From Candidatus Rokuibacteriota bacterium (GTDB lineage Bacteria; Methylomirabilota; Methylomirabilia; Rokubacteriales; CSP1-6): a stretch of 64,000 nucleotides of DNA. The translations under genes were made by a program, and so were the position numbers. This document shows, piece by piece, positions 14,812 through 24,604 of the stretch. The stretch is from the NCBI GenBank assembly GCA_003220225.1, contig QHRU01000033.1, positions 62,001 to 126,000 on the forward strand, read 5' to 3'. A model generated the notes under the pieces. It searched no databases and had not been told where the DNA came from. It saw only the letters and a list, made by a program, of their open reading frames with translations. Position 1 is the first letter of the stretch. Each line of letters begins with the position of its first letter.

Positions 14812-14892
14812 CTCCCGGAAAAACTACGGTTCGAAGCGCCTAACGATAACAAACATCATCGGGGCTCACAAGGTCAATGCCGAGAAATAGAT

Positions 14893-14924
14893 ACGGCCCG
14901 GGCCGATGTCCCGACCCGGGCCGT
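14893..14924 (-). terminator. Rho-independent terminator after groEL
   Basis: A 10-bp perfect stem ACGGCCCGGG (14893-14902) / CCCGGGCCGT (14915-14924) with a 12-nt loop is followed on the minus strand by AUCUAUUUCUC, a U-rich run. It probably ends the groES-groEL transcript before rpsF. Confidence 0.7.
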
Positions 14925-15011
14925 AGCCGCCCGCGCATCGCGCGGACTCAAACCGATTCACCTCCACGTGGTTCGAGGGCCGGCTTCAACCGTCTGAATG
15001 CTACGGGGAGT

Positions 15012-15038
15012 TTGAGGGGGGCGTCTCGCCCCCCTCAA
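15012..15038 (-). terminator. strong hairpin just after groEL
   Basis: A 12-bp perfect stem TTGAGGGGGGCG (15012-15023) / CGCCCCCCTCAA (15027-15038) has a 3-nt loop and lies about 50 nt past the groEL stop. It lacks a U-tract; with the terminator at 14893 it could protect the groEL mRNA 3' end or act as a first terminator. Confidence 0.55.
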
Positions 15039-15089
15039 CCCAATAGGCGTTGTCAGACAGGACTCGCCTGCCCGACACTCACCTCACCC

Positions 15090-16754
<1,665 letters not shown>

Positions 16755-17042
16755 TTACTCGAGGATGGCGAGGACGTCCTCCTCGCGGAGGATGAGGTAG
16801 TCGTCGCCGTCGATCTTGACCTCGTTGCCGGAGTACTTCCCGAACAGGATGCGGTCGCCGCTCTTGACGTCGAGGGGCACCCGCTTGCCCTCCTCGGTGA
16901 CCTTGCCGTTGCCCACGGCCACGACCTTCCCGCGCTGCGGCTTTTCCTTCGCGGTGTCGGGGATGATGATGCCGCCGATCTTCTCTTCCGATTCGTCCTC
17001 GCGCTTGACGAGGAGCCGATCATGCAGCGGACGTACTTTCAT
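16755..17042 (-). CDS. groES: co-chaperonin GroES, 95 aa
   Basis: GroES caps the GroEL ring. The start [20 protein letters not shown] is chosen at 17042 because it gives the usual 95 residues and has AAGGAGG about 10 nt upstream; an in-frame ATG 51 bp earlier would add a low-complexity tail. The mobile loop is [18 protein letters not shown] and the roof region is [20 protein letters not shown]. It heads the heat-shock operon. Confidence 0.98.
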   Translation of the reverse strand: MKVRPLHDRLLVKREDESEEKIGGIIIPDTAKEKPQRGKVVAVGNGKVTEEGKRVPLDVKSGDRILFGKYSGNEVKIDGDDYLILREEDVLAILE

Positions 17043-17117
17043 AGACCCCTTGCCTCCTTGGGTTGCGGTTGACGCTGTGCTGGCTTTCGCCATGGCGACC
17101 GACCTCACTTGTAGGTA

Positions 17118-17144
17118 TTAGCACTCGTCCGGACCGAGTGCTAA
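17118..17144 (-). promoter_or_regulatory. CIRCE operator (HrcA binding site)
   Basis: A perfect CIRCE inverted repeat TTAGCACTC-N9-GAGTGCTAA spans 17118-17144, about 76 nt before groES and overlapping the promoter -10 region. HrcA binding here represses groESL until heat stress. hrcA itself is not in the window. Confidence 0.97.
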
Positions 17145-17171
17145 TATTACCGCGCCCCGGAGCCGAGTCAA
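17144..17171 (-). promoter_or_regulatory. sigma-70-type promoter of groESL
   Basis: On the minus strand TTGACT (17166-17171), 16 bp and TAATAT (17144-17149) form a good vegetative promoter whose -10 abuts the CIRCE element, so HrcA would block polymerase. Confidence 0.8.
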
Positions 17172-17194
17172 GCGGAAGAATCGGAGGCCGTCGG

Positions 17195-18154
17195 ATGCCA
17201 AAAAGTATTTTAATTTCAAACGTTTTGCCCGATCAAGCGCGGGCGATGATCCCCAAGGATTACGGGGTTGACTACAACGACACAGACAGCCCCCTGCCCA
17301 AGGCTGAGCTGATCCGACGGCTCCGCGGCAAGCAGGCGCTCATCTGCCACATCATCAGCACCATCGACGAGGAGGTGCTGGCGGGCGCGCCGGATCTCAA
17401 GGCCGTGTGCAACGTCGCCGTCGGCTTCAACAACATCGACGTCGCGGCCTGTCGCAAGCGCGGCGTGGTGGTCACCAACACCCCCGACGTCCTCACGGAG
17501 ACGACGGCCGATTTCGCCTGGGCGCTCCTCATGGCGGCCGCCCGGCGCGTGGTGGAGGCGGACCGCTTCGCGCGCTCGGGCCAGTGGTCGCGCTGGCAGT
17601 GGGACCTGCTCTGGGGCTACGACGTCTACGGCAAAACGCTCGGCGTGGTCGGCTTCGGCCGCATCGGCCGCGCGCTGGCCCGGCGGGCGCTCGGGTTCAG
17701 CATGCGCGTGCTCTACCACGACACCGTGCGCGCCGACGCCGCGGCCGAGCGCGAGCTGAAGGCGACCTACATGGAGCGGGACGCGCTCCTGCGCGAGTCG
17801 GACTTCGTCAGCCTGCACACGCTGCTGATCCCGGAGACGCGGCACCTCATCGACGAGCGCACCCTGCGCCTCATGAAGAAGACGGCCATCCTCGTCAACG
17901 CGGCGCGCGGCCCGATCGTCGACGAGGCGGCGCTGGTCCGCGCGCTGAAGGAGGGATGGATCGCGGGGGCGGGGCTCGACGTGTTCGAGGAGGAGCCGAA
18001 GATCCATCCGGGGCTGCTCTCGCTCACCAACGTCACCCTGGCGCCCCACATCGCCAGCGCCTCGCTGGACACGCGGCTGGCCATGGCGACGCTGGCGGTG
18101 CGCAATTGCCTGGCGGTGCTGGAGGGGAAGCCGCCGATCACGCCGGTCGGCTAA
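17195..18154 (+). CDS. D-isomer-specific 2-hydroxyacid dehydrogenase (glyoxylate/hydroxypyruvate reductase-like), 319 aa
   Basis: This cytosolic NAD(P)-dependent enzyme reduces a 2-keto acid. The Rossmann motif is GVVGFGRIGRALARRAL. The catalytic triad is Arg in LVNAARGPIVDEAALV, Glu in GLDVFEEEPKIHPG and His in LAPHIASAS. The substrate-loop region VAVGFNNIDVAACRKRGVVVTNTP is typical of the GhrB/GyaR branch. ATG 17195 has GGAGG eight bases upstream. It is divergent from groESL. The last 4 bases overlap the convergent gene's stop codon. The exact substrate is inferred only from the family. Confidence 0.88.
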   Translation: MPKSILISNVLPDQARAMIPKDYGVDYNDTDSPLPKAELIRRLRGKQALICHIISTIDEEVLAGAPDLKAVCNVAVGFNNIDVAACRKRGVVVTNTPDVLTETTADFAWALLMAAARRVVEADRFARSGQWSRWQWDLLWGYDVYGKTLGVVGFGRIGRALARRALGFSMRVLYHDTVRADAAAERELKATYMERDALLRESDFVSLHTLLIPETRHLIDERTLRLMKKTAILVNAARGPIVDEAALVRALKEGWIAGAGLDVFEEEPKIHPGLLSLTNVTLAPHIASASLDTRLAMATLAVRNCLAVLEGKPPITPVG

Positions 18155-18591
18155 CGAGCCTTCGCCCACTCCTCCCACTGGCTCCGGCGCGGAAAGTAGA
18201 TGGCGTGGGCCGCGATCGAAACCACGAACAGCGGGTAGGCGGCCTCCCGCAGGCCCGTCAGCAGGAACGCGACGACACCGAGGATGGCGGGAACCTCGGC
18301 CAGCGCGAAGGTCACGACGCTCGCGACCTGGATACGCGCGCCCGGATCGCCCGGGCCGCCGGCGAGCATCGAGCGTCGGACGATCGAGGCCGCGTACGCG
18401 ACGATCACGCCGAGGGCAAGCGCCACGTAGCCAATACGCACCTCACCCGGAAACGCATGCTGGACGGTGCCGAGTCTCGCGAGGATCTCGACCAGGATCC
18501 AGTAGACCGCGACGGACACGAGCATGGCCGCGGCCACGATGGTCATCATCCGGTGGCGTGTGCGGAGATCCGGCGTCGAGCCGACGCTCAC
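18151..18591 (-). CDS. small integral membrane protein of unknown function, 146 aa
   Basis: Four hydrophobic segments are visible: MTIVAAAMLVSVAVYWILVEIL, YVALALGVIVAYAASIV, SVVTFALAEVPAILGVVAFLL and YPLFVVSIAAHAIYF. The N-terminus is short and basic and the C-terminus is charged (SQWEEWAKAR). I do not recognise a family. GTG 18591 overlaps the TGA of the mrfB-like gene (GTGA), so it is the third gene of that operon and may be membrane-associated with the same process, though nothing proves a link. Confidence 0.65.
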   Translation of the reverse strand: MSVGSTPDLRTRHRMMTIVAAAMLVSVAVYWILVEILARLGTVQHAFPGEVRIGYVALALGVIVAYAASIVRRSMLAGGPGDPGARIQVASVVTFALAEVPAILGVVAFLLTGLREAAYPLFVVSIAAHAIYFPRRSQWEEWAKAR

Positions 18592-19799
18592 GATGCGCCA
18601 GCCGGGTCGTGCAGGCCCAGACGCCGCTCGATGCGCCCGAGCCGATGGCCGAAGGCCGCCAGCACCCCGTCGGCGGCGCCGGCGGCGCGCGCCAGGTCCA
18701 ACGCGTCGGTGACGACGACGCGGGCGGCGGCGAAGTCTCGCGCGCGGTGCTCCTGGAACTTCGCGAGCTCCTCCCACGGCCGCGGATCGAAGAGCTCGCG
18801 CTGGCGGGCGACGTCCCACAGCGCGCACGCCGTCTCCCAGCGCGCCGCGCGCTTCTCCCACCACGCCAGGCGCAGCCGCACCCAGTGCGCCGGCTCGCCG
18901 GCCAGTCCCGCCTCGAGCGCCGAGCGATAGCAGCCGAGCCCGCGCTCGAGGTCCACCGGCTCCCAGAGGCGGCCGAGCCCCGCCCATTCCTCGGCGCGCA
19001 GCGCGGGCGCCGCGCCGAGGGCCGCGCCGAACCAGCCGACGAGCGCGGCCAGCGACAGCACGTCGTCCCGGTTGTGGGCGAAGACGCGGGCGAGCGGCGC
19101 CGCGCGCCGGCGCCGGAGCCAGTCGAAGTAGAGCGACGGGATCAGCGCGCCGGGCACGTCCTCCTCGCGGGCGAGGCCGAGCACATCGCGCTCCAGCGTG
19201 CCGAGCCGGCAGTCATCGAAGCAGCCGGTCCACACGCGCCGCGAGGGACGCAGCAGGTCGAGGTGCGGCAGCGTGGCCGGCCAGCGCCGGCGCGCCAGCA
19301 CGAAGCGCGTCTCGAGCAGCGGCAGATCGAAGCCGGCGCCGTTGAACGTCACCACGCCGCCGGCCCGCTCGAGCAGCGGCGCCAGCGCCGCGAGCAGCGC
19401 GGGCTCCTCGTCGAGGTCGCGCATGAAGTGCTGGGCGACGACGAACACGTCGCCCTCGATCCAGCCGGCCCCGACGAGAAACGCGTAGGTTCCCGTGCCC
19501 CCGGCGAGTCCGGTGGTCTCGGTGTCCAGGAAGAGCAGCCGCTCGGCCGCCAGCGCCTCGGACTCCACGCGGGCGACGCGCGCGAGGACGTCGAGGGGCG
19601 CGCGCCGTACGCCGTCGAGGGGCACCCGGCCGTGCCGGTGCTCCAGCGGGTACTCGCGGCGCACGACGAGGAGCGATCCCGCGCCGGTCTCGACGAGCTC
19701 GCCGCCGACGACGCGCTCGAGTGGCTCGGCGGCGGCGCGCGGCGGCCGGCGCGTCTCGATGCGCCGGATGATCCGCCGGAGATCGTCGAGGCTCTGCAT
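18588..19799 (-). CDS. MrfB/YprB-like exonuclease (RNase H-like fold), 403 aa
   Basis: The protein has a DEDD/RNase_H_2-type exonuclease domain: LFLDTETTGLAGGTGTYAFL (D92, E94), then VVTFNGAGFDLPLLETRF with further acidic metal ligands, and HNRDDVLSLAALVGWFG. The C-terminal third is helical, TPR-like. Length and partner match MrfB of B. subtilis (YprB), which acts with helicase MrfA in a UvrA-independent repair pathway for mitomycin C damage. Only 6 bp separate it from the MrfA-like gene upstream. Confidence 0.82.
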   Translation of the reverse strand: MQSLDDLRRIIRRIETRRPPRAAAEPLERVVGGELVETGAGSLLVVRREYPLEHRHGRVPLDGVRRAPLDVLARVARVESEALAAERLLFLDTETTGLAGGTGTYAFLVGAGWIEGDVFVVAQHFMRDLDEEPALLAALAPLLERAGGVVTFNGAGFDLPLLETRFVLARRRWPATLPHLDLLRPSRRVWTGCFDDCRLGTLERDVLGLAREEDVPGALIPSLYFDWLRRRRAAPLARVFAHNRDDVLSLAALVGWFGAALGAAPALRAEEWAGLGRLWEPVDLERGLGCYRSALEAGLAGEPAHWVRLRLAWWEKRAARWETACALWDVARQRELFDPRPWEELAKFQEHRARDFAAARVVVTDALDLARAAGAADGVLAAFGHRLGRIERRLGLHDPAGAS

Positions 19800-19805
19800 C
19801 CGCGG

Positions 19806-22154
19806 TCAGGCGGTGAGCTCGCGCAGCAGCTTCGCGGCGGTGGCCTTGGCGCGGCGGCCGACCTCGTTCACGGGGCCGACGCACGAGGGACAGCCGAACG
19901 CGCAGGGGCAGGCGGCGAGCGTCTCCAGGCCGCGGCGCAGGAGGTCCGGGAGGATCTCGAACACGCGCTCGGCGAGACCGATGCCCCCCGCGTGCGAGTC
20001 GTACAGATAGATGGTGGGGTTGAACTCCGCGGCGTTCATGAGTCGCGCTTTCGTCGACTCGCGCGTGGCGACGGCGCCCGTCTCGGCCGGCGTCGTGTCG
20101 CCCAGCCACGAGCCGAGGTCGCGGACGTCGCAGAGCAGGAAGATCGGCGCCAGGTGGTGCAGCAGGTAGGTCACCGCGCGCAGGCCGTCGATCAGCTCCT
20201 CGCGCGAGCGGCTCACGCGCGCGAGCGTGGCCGGCGCCACCGTCAGCCACGCGCTCGTCGTCTGCATCTCCTGCTGCGGCAGGTCGACGTTGCCGGAGCC
20301 GACGTTCTCCATCGTCCCCAGCTTGATCTTCTTGAAGCCGACGACCTTCTCGGCCACCAGCACTTCGCCCTGCTCGGCCACGTACCCGGGCTGCTCGCGC
20401 CCCTCGAAGCGCTGTAGGATCCAGACGCCCTTGGCGCTGACCGCGTCGGTGAAGTAGTCGACGTTCACACGCTTGACGTAGGCGACCTTCTCCTCGTCCT
20501 CCCGGAAGCGCAGCTCCTGCACCTCGTACGGCACGCTCTCGACGAGGTAGATCGCCTTCGGGTAGATCGTCGCGAAGGCGCTGCCCCAGTCGACCTCGGC
20601 GATGATGTTGCGCTTCTTCGTCTGCTGCGCGTCGCGGTGGGTCGTGTCGATGACGACGAAGTTGTCGGTGGTGACCGTGCGGAGGGAGATGTGGTCGGCG
20701 GGATAGGTTTCCGACGCCCAGTGGTAGCGCTCCCCCGCGCGGTGCAGGAGCCCCTCGTCCTCGAGCGCGGCCGCGAGCTTGCGCACGTCGGTCCGGCCGA
20801 ACGGCTCGTCGGCGACGAGGGGCAGCTCGAAGGCAGCGCACTTCAGATGGTTGGCCAGGATGAACGGGTTGTCGGGATTGACGCGCGCGTGCTCGGGCGG
20901 CGTGCCGAAGAGGTAGTCCGGGTGCGTGACCATGAACTGATCGAGCGGCGCGCTGGTGGCGACGAGGATGGCCGCCGACGGCCCCGAGCGGCGGCCCGCG
21001 CGGCCCGCCTGCTGCCAGAGCGAGGCGATCGTGCCCGGGTAGCCGGCCAGCACGGCGACGTCCAGATGACCGATGTCCACGCCGAGCTCGAGGGCGTTCG
21101 TCGAGACCACGCCGAGGACGTCGCCGGCCCGCAGCGACTGCTCGACCTCGCGGCGCCGGTTGGGCAGGTAGCCGCCGCGGTAACCGCGCACGAGGCCGGA
21201 GTCGCCGGTGGCGCGGTCGGCCACGCCGCTCTTGATGGCGGTGAGCAGCACCTCCGTCGACAGCCGGCTCTGGGCGAAGACGATGGTGGCGATCTGCTCG
21301 CGCAACAGGCGGATGGCGAGCTTCGCCGTCTCGCCGAGGTACGGCGCCCGGATGCCGAGCTCCGGATTCACGACGGGCGGGTTGTAGCAGAGGAACGTCT
21401 TGTCGCCGCTCGGCGCGCCGCTCTCCGCCAGCTCGTCGACGTCCTCGCCCGTCAGGCGCGCGGCGAGCTCGCCCGGATTGGCGATGGTGGCCGAGGCCAT
21501 GATGAACTGCGGCGTCGAGCCGTAGTGGGCGCAGATGCGATGCAGGCGGCGCAGCACGTTGCTCAGGTGCGAGCCGAAGACGCCCCGGTACGCGTGCAGC
21601 TCGTCGATCACGACGTACTTGAGGTTCTGGAAGAGCACCGCCCATTTCGTGTGGTGCGGCAGGATGCCGGAGTGCAGCATGTCGGGATTCGTCAGCACGA
21701 GATTGGCGCGCCCCCGCACGGCGCGCCGCGCGTCCTGCGGCGTGTCGCCGTCGTAGGTGAACATCCGCATCTCGGGCAGCTGCTTCGCGAGCTGCTCGAG
21801 CTCGGCCAGCTGATCCTGGGCGAGCGCCTTTGTCGGGAACACGTAGAGGGCGCGGGCGTCGGGCTGGTGCACGAGCGCCTGGAGCACGGGCAGGTTGTAG
21901 CAGAGCGTCTTGCCGGAGGCCGTCGGCGTGACCACCACGACGTGGCGGCCCGACTGCACGAGATCCCACGCGCGCGCCTGGTGGCTGTAGAGCTGCTCGA
22001 TGCCGCGCGCGCGCAGCGCCTCTACGATGCGCGGATCCATCGTCGCCGGGAACGGCGCGTACACGGGCGGCCGCGCGGGGAAGTGTCGGGAGGCGGTGAT
22101 GCAGGGGCCCGTCGAGGCGGAGATCAACAGATCGTCCAAGATCTCGCCGAGCAT
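19806..22154 (-). CDS. MrfA/YprA-like DEAD/DEAH helicase with DUF1998, 782 aa
   Basis: This superfamily 2 helicase shows the Q-like region LYSHQARAWDLVQSG, Walker A VVVTPTASGKTLCYNLPVL, DELH box VVIDELHAYRG, SAT motif IMASATIANPGEL and motif VI LWQQAGRAGRR. The C-terminal domain is DUF1998, ending with a four-cysteine zinc site (CPCAFGCPSC). This architecture is that of MrfA (YprA), an Fe2+/Zn-containing 3'-5' helicase repairing mitomycin C-type lesions. It lies directly upstream of the mrfB-like gene. The start at 22154 is not certain; MDPRIVEALRARG further in is an alternative. Confidence 0.88.
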   Translation of the reverse strand: MLGEILDDLLISASTGPCITASRHFPARPPVYAPFPATMDPRIVEALRARGIEQLYSHQARAWDLVQSGRHVVVVTPTASGKTLCYNLPVLQALVHQPDARALYVFPTKALAQDQLAELEQLAKQLPEMRMFTYDGDTPQDARRAVRGRANLVLTNPDMLHSGILPHHTKWAVLFQNLKYVVIDELHAYRGVFGSHLSNVLRRLHRICAHYGSTPQFIMASATIANPGELAARLTGEDVDELAESGAPSGDKTFLCYNPPVVNPELGIRAPYLGETAKLAIRLLREQIATIVFAQSRLSTEVLLTAIKSGVADRATGDSGLVRGYRGGYLPNRRREVEQSLRAGDVLGVVSTNALELGVDIGHLDVAVLAGYPGTIASLWQQAGRAGRRSGPSAAILVATSAPLDQFMVTHPDYLFGTPPEHARVNPDNPFILANHLKCAAFELPLVADEPFGRTDVRKLAAALEDEGLLHRAGERYHWASETYPADHISLRTVTTDNFVVIDTTHRDAQQTKKRNIIAEVDWGSAFATIYPKAIYLVESVPYEVQELRFREDEEKVAYVKRVNVDYFTDAVSAKGVWILQRFEGREQPGYVAEQGEVLVAEKVVGFKKIKLGTMENVGSGNVDLPQQEMQTTSAWLTVAPATLARVSRSREELIDGLRAVTYLLHHLAPIFLLCDVRDLGSWLGDTTPAETGAVATRESTKARLMNAAEFNPTIYLYDSHAGGIGLAERVFEILPDLLRRGLETLAACPCAFGCPSCVGPVNEVGRRAKATAAKLLRELTA

Positions 22155-22177
22155 CGGGGCGACTGTATCATAGCGAC

Positions 22178-22792
22178 GTGAAGCGGCTCGCCTTTTGGCT
22201 GCCCCCGCTCGTCTGGATGGCGATGATCATGTGGTTCTCCACCAGCGACTTCAGCGCGGAGAACACCGGCAGCGTGCTCAAGCCCCTGCTCCGGTGGCTC
22301 CTGCCGGGCCTCACGGCGCCCCAGCTCGACGCCGTCCATGCGGTCGTCCGCAAATCTGCGCACGTCACCGAGTACGCGGTGCTGGCCGCCCTCTGGTTCG
22401 TGGCGCTCACGCGGGAGCGCGGGCTCGCCCCGCGACGCGCGGCCTGGCTCGCCTTCCTCGTCGCCGTCGGCTGGGCGTTCCTCGACGAGCTGCACCAGGC
22501 CACGGAGCCGAGCCGGACCGCGAGCGCGATGGACGTCGCCATCGACGCGATGGGAGCGCTGGCGGCGTCGACGATCGGCCGTCACGGCTGGGGCCGCGCG
22601 CTCGACGTCGCGTCCGCCGGCTTCCTGTGGGTCGCGGCGGCGGGCGGCGCCGTCGTGATGGCGCTCGATCTCGCCAGCGGCGTCGCCCCCGGCGTACTGT
22701 GGCTGACGGTGCCCGCCGCGATGGTCGCGCTCGTGCTCCGCCGGCGCGCGGGCGCGCGCGCGCGTCGGGGAGCTGTGACCCCTACACCTTGA
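22178..22792 (+). CDS. VanZ-like family membrane protein, 204 aa
   Basis: A VanZ-like domain occupies the first 130 residues. It has MIMWFSTSDFS at the end of TM1, KSAHVTEYAVLAALWF with the conserved H-x-x-E-Y, and WAFLDELHQATEPSRTASAMDVAIDAMGA with the DELHQ motif. Two further hydrophobic helices follow (VAAAGGAVVMALDLA and PAAMVALVLRR). Despite the name, most such proteins are not linked to teicoplanin resistance; the role is unknown. It is divergent from the mrfA-like gene, with a TATCAT -10-like box between them. Its 3' end overlaps the permease gene by 11 nt on the opposite strand. Confidence 0.85.
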   Translation: MKRLAFWLPPLVWMAMIMWFSTSDFSAENTGSVLKPLLRWLLPGLTAPQLDAVHAVVRKSAHVTEYAVLAALWFVALTRERGLAPRRAAWLAFLVAVGWAFLDELHQATEPSRTASAMDVAIDAMGALAASTIGRHGWGRALDVASAGFLWVAAAGGAVVMALDLASGVAPGVLWLTVPAAMVALVLRRRAGARARRGAVTPTP

Positions 22793-23690
22793 GGCGGGGA
22801 TCCAGCGTGTCGCGGAGGCCGTCGCCGAAGAGGTTGATGCCGAGCACGGTGACGAGGATGGCGAGTCCCGGGAAGGTCGCCAGCCACCACGCCGTGGAGA
22901 TGTAGACGCGCCCGTCGGCGAGCATCCCGCCCCACGTCGGCGTCGGCGGCTGCACGCCGAGGCCGAGGAACGACAGCGCGGACTCGATCACGATCACGCG
23001 CGCCATGTCGAGCGTGGCCACCACGAGCCACGGCGTGAAGACGTTCGGCAGCACGTGGCGCAGCAGGATGCGGCCGTCGCGGCTGCCCAGCGCCTGCGCC
23101 GCCTGCACGAACTCGCGCTCGCGCAGCGAGAGCGCGGCGCCGCGCACGATGCGCGCATACACGACCCAGCTCGAGACGCCGATCACGCAGATGATCGTGG
23201 TCAGGCTCGGCCCCAGCACGCCGATGACCGCGATGGCGAGCAGGATGAACGGAAACGCGAGCTGGATGTCGGCCAGCCGCATCAGCACGTCGTCGATACG
23301 GCCGCCGAAGTAGCCGGCGACGAGCCCGGCCGCCATGCCGAGCACGCCGGAGATGGCGACGGCGGCGAAGCCGACCAGCAGCGCCGGCCGCGCGCCGAAC
23401 ACGATGCGCGCGAGGATGTCGCGGCCGAGGTGGTCGGTGCCGAGCGGATGCACGTGCCCCGTCGCGTCGCGTGAGCCCGGCGGCTTGAGACGATCGCCGA
23501 TGTCCTGCTCGACGGGGTCGAACGGCGTGACCCAGGTCGCGCCCAGCGCGGTCACCACGACCACGGCCACCACCACGAGGCCGAAGAGCGACGTGCGCCG
23601 TCGCGCGAGCCGCCGCAGGAAGACCCACCACTCGCCGCGCACGGGGCGGAACTCCTCGGGCAGCGGCAGCGCGGTGGCGCGCGTGCTCAC
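22782..23690 (-). CDS. ABC transporter permease, DppC/OppC type, 302 aa
   Basis: This is one of two inner-membrane subunits of a peptide/nickel-type importer. It has the N-terminal OppC segment (VRGEWWVFLRRLARRRTSLF) and GTDHLGRDILARIVFGARPA. The EAA loop is YARIVRGAALSLREREFV followed by AQALGSRDGRILLRHVLPN. GTG 23690 overlaps the TGA of the DppB-type gene. No substrate-binding protein or ATPase gene is adjacent. Confidence 0.92.
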   Translation of the reverse strand: MSTRATALPLPEEFRPVRGEWWVFLRRLARRRTSLFGLVVVAVVVVTALGATWVTPFDPVEQDIGDRLKPPGSRDATGHVHPLGTDHLGRDILARIVFGARPALLVGFAAVAISGVLGMAAGLVAGYFGGRIDDVLMRLADIQLAFPFILLAIAVIGVLGPSLTTIICVIGVSSWVVYARIVRGAALSLREREFVQAAQALGSRDGRILLRHVLPNVFTPWLVVATLDMARVIVIESALSFLGLGVQPPTPTWGGMLADGRVYISTAWWLATFPGLAILVTVLGINLFGDGLRDTLDPRLKV

Positions 23691-24604
23691 GAGAGTCGGA
23701 TTCTCGGGTCCAGGTACGTGTAGAGCACGTCGACGACGAGGTTGACGAGCACGAAGGTCGAGGCGAGCAGGAAGACCGCCGCCTGCACCACCGGATAGTC
23801 GCGGTTGTAGATCGCCTGCACCGAGAGCCGGCCCACGCCCGGCCACGCGAAGATCGTCTCCGTGATCACGGAGCCGCCGAGCAGCGTGCCGAGCTCGATG
23901 CCCACGATGGTGACGATCGGGATCGCGGCGTTCTTCAGCGCGTGCTTCCAGACGACGGGCGGGTCGCTCACGCCCTTGGCGCGCGCGGTGCGGATGTAGT
24001 CCTGGCTCAGCACCTCCAGCATCCCCGAGCGCGTGAGCCGCGTGATGCGCGCGGTCGTGAAGAGGCCCAGCGTGACCGCGGGCAGCACGAGGTGCCGCCA
24101 CTCGCCGCGCCCCGACGACGGCAGCAGGTTCAGCTGCACGGAGAAGAGGAGGATGAGCATGATGCCCAGCCAGAAGGTCGGCATCGACTGGCCGAGCAGC
24201 GCCACCACCGTGGAGACGTAGTCGATGAGCGTGTTGCGGCGCACGGCGGACACGATGCCGGCCGGGATGGCCAGGCAGAGCGCGAGCAGCAGCGCCGCGC
24301 CCGCCAGCTGGAACGTCGCCGGCATGCGCTCGACCACGAGGCCGAACGCCGGCTCGCCGTGACGGATCGAGTCGCCGAAATTCCCCTGCAGCGCGCCGCG
24401 CAGGAAGCGCGCGTACTGCACGTAGAACGGGTCGTTGAAGCCCATCCGCTCGCGGAACTCGCGGATGTCCTGCGCCGTCGCCTCCGGCGGCAGCAGCACC
24501 GACGCCGGATCGCCGGTGAGGTGGAGGATGAAGAAGACGACGAACGAGATGCCGAGCAGCACGACCAGCGACTGGAGCAGTCGCCGGGTGAGGAACGTCC
24601 TCAT
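23687..24604 (-). CDS. ABC transporter permease, DppB/OppB type, 305 aa
   Basis: The N-terminus MRTFLTRRLLQSLVVLLGIS and FFILHLTGDPASVLLPPEAT are typical of DppB. The EAA-loop region is TRSGMLEVLSQDYIRTARAK and GVSDPPVVWKHALKNA, and ETIFAWPGVGRLSVQAI is the usual late motif. Six membrane segments are visible. Its ATG overlaps the rlmD TGA (ATGA), placing the permease pair in the rlmD transcript, an odd combination. Substrate unknown. Confidence 0.92.
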   Translation of the reverse strand: MRTFLTRRLLQSLVVLLGISFVVFFILHLTGDPASVLLPPEATAQDIREFRERMGFNDPFYVQYARFLRGALQGNFGDSIRHGEPAFGLVVERMPATFQLAGAALLLALCLAIPAGIVSAVRRNTLIDYVSTVVALLGQSMPTFWLGIMLILLFSVQLNLLPSSGRGEWRHLVLPAVTLGLFTTARITRLTRSGMLEVLSQDYIRTARAKGVSDPPVVWKHALKNAAIPIVTIVGIELGTLLGGSVITETIFAWPGVGRLSVQAIYNRDYPVVQAAVFLLASTFVLVNLVVDVLYTYLDPRIRLS

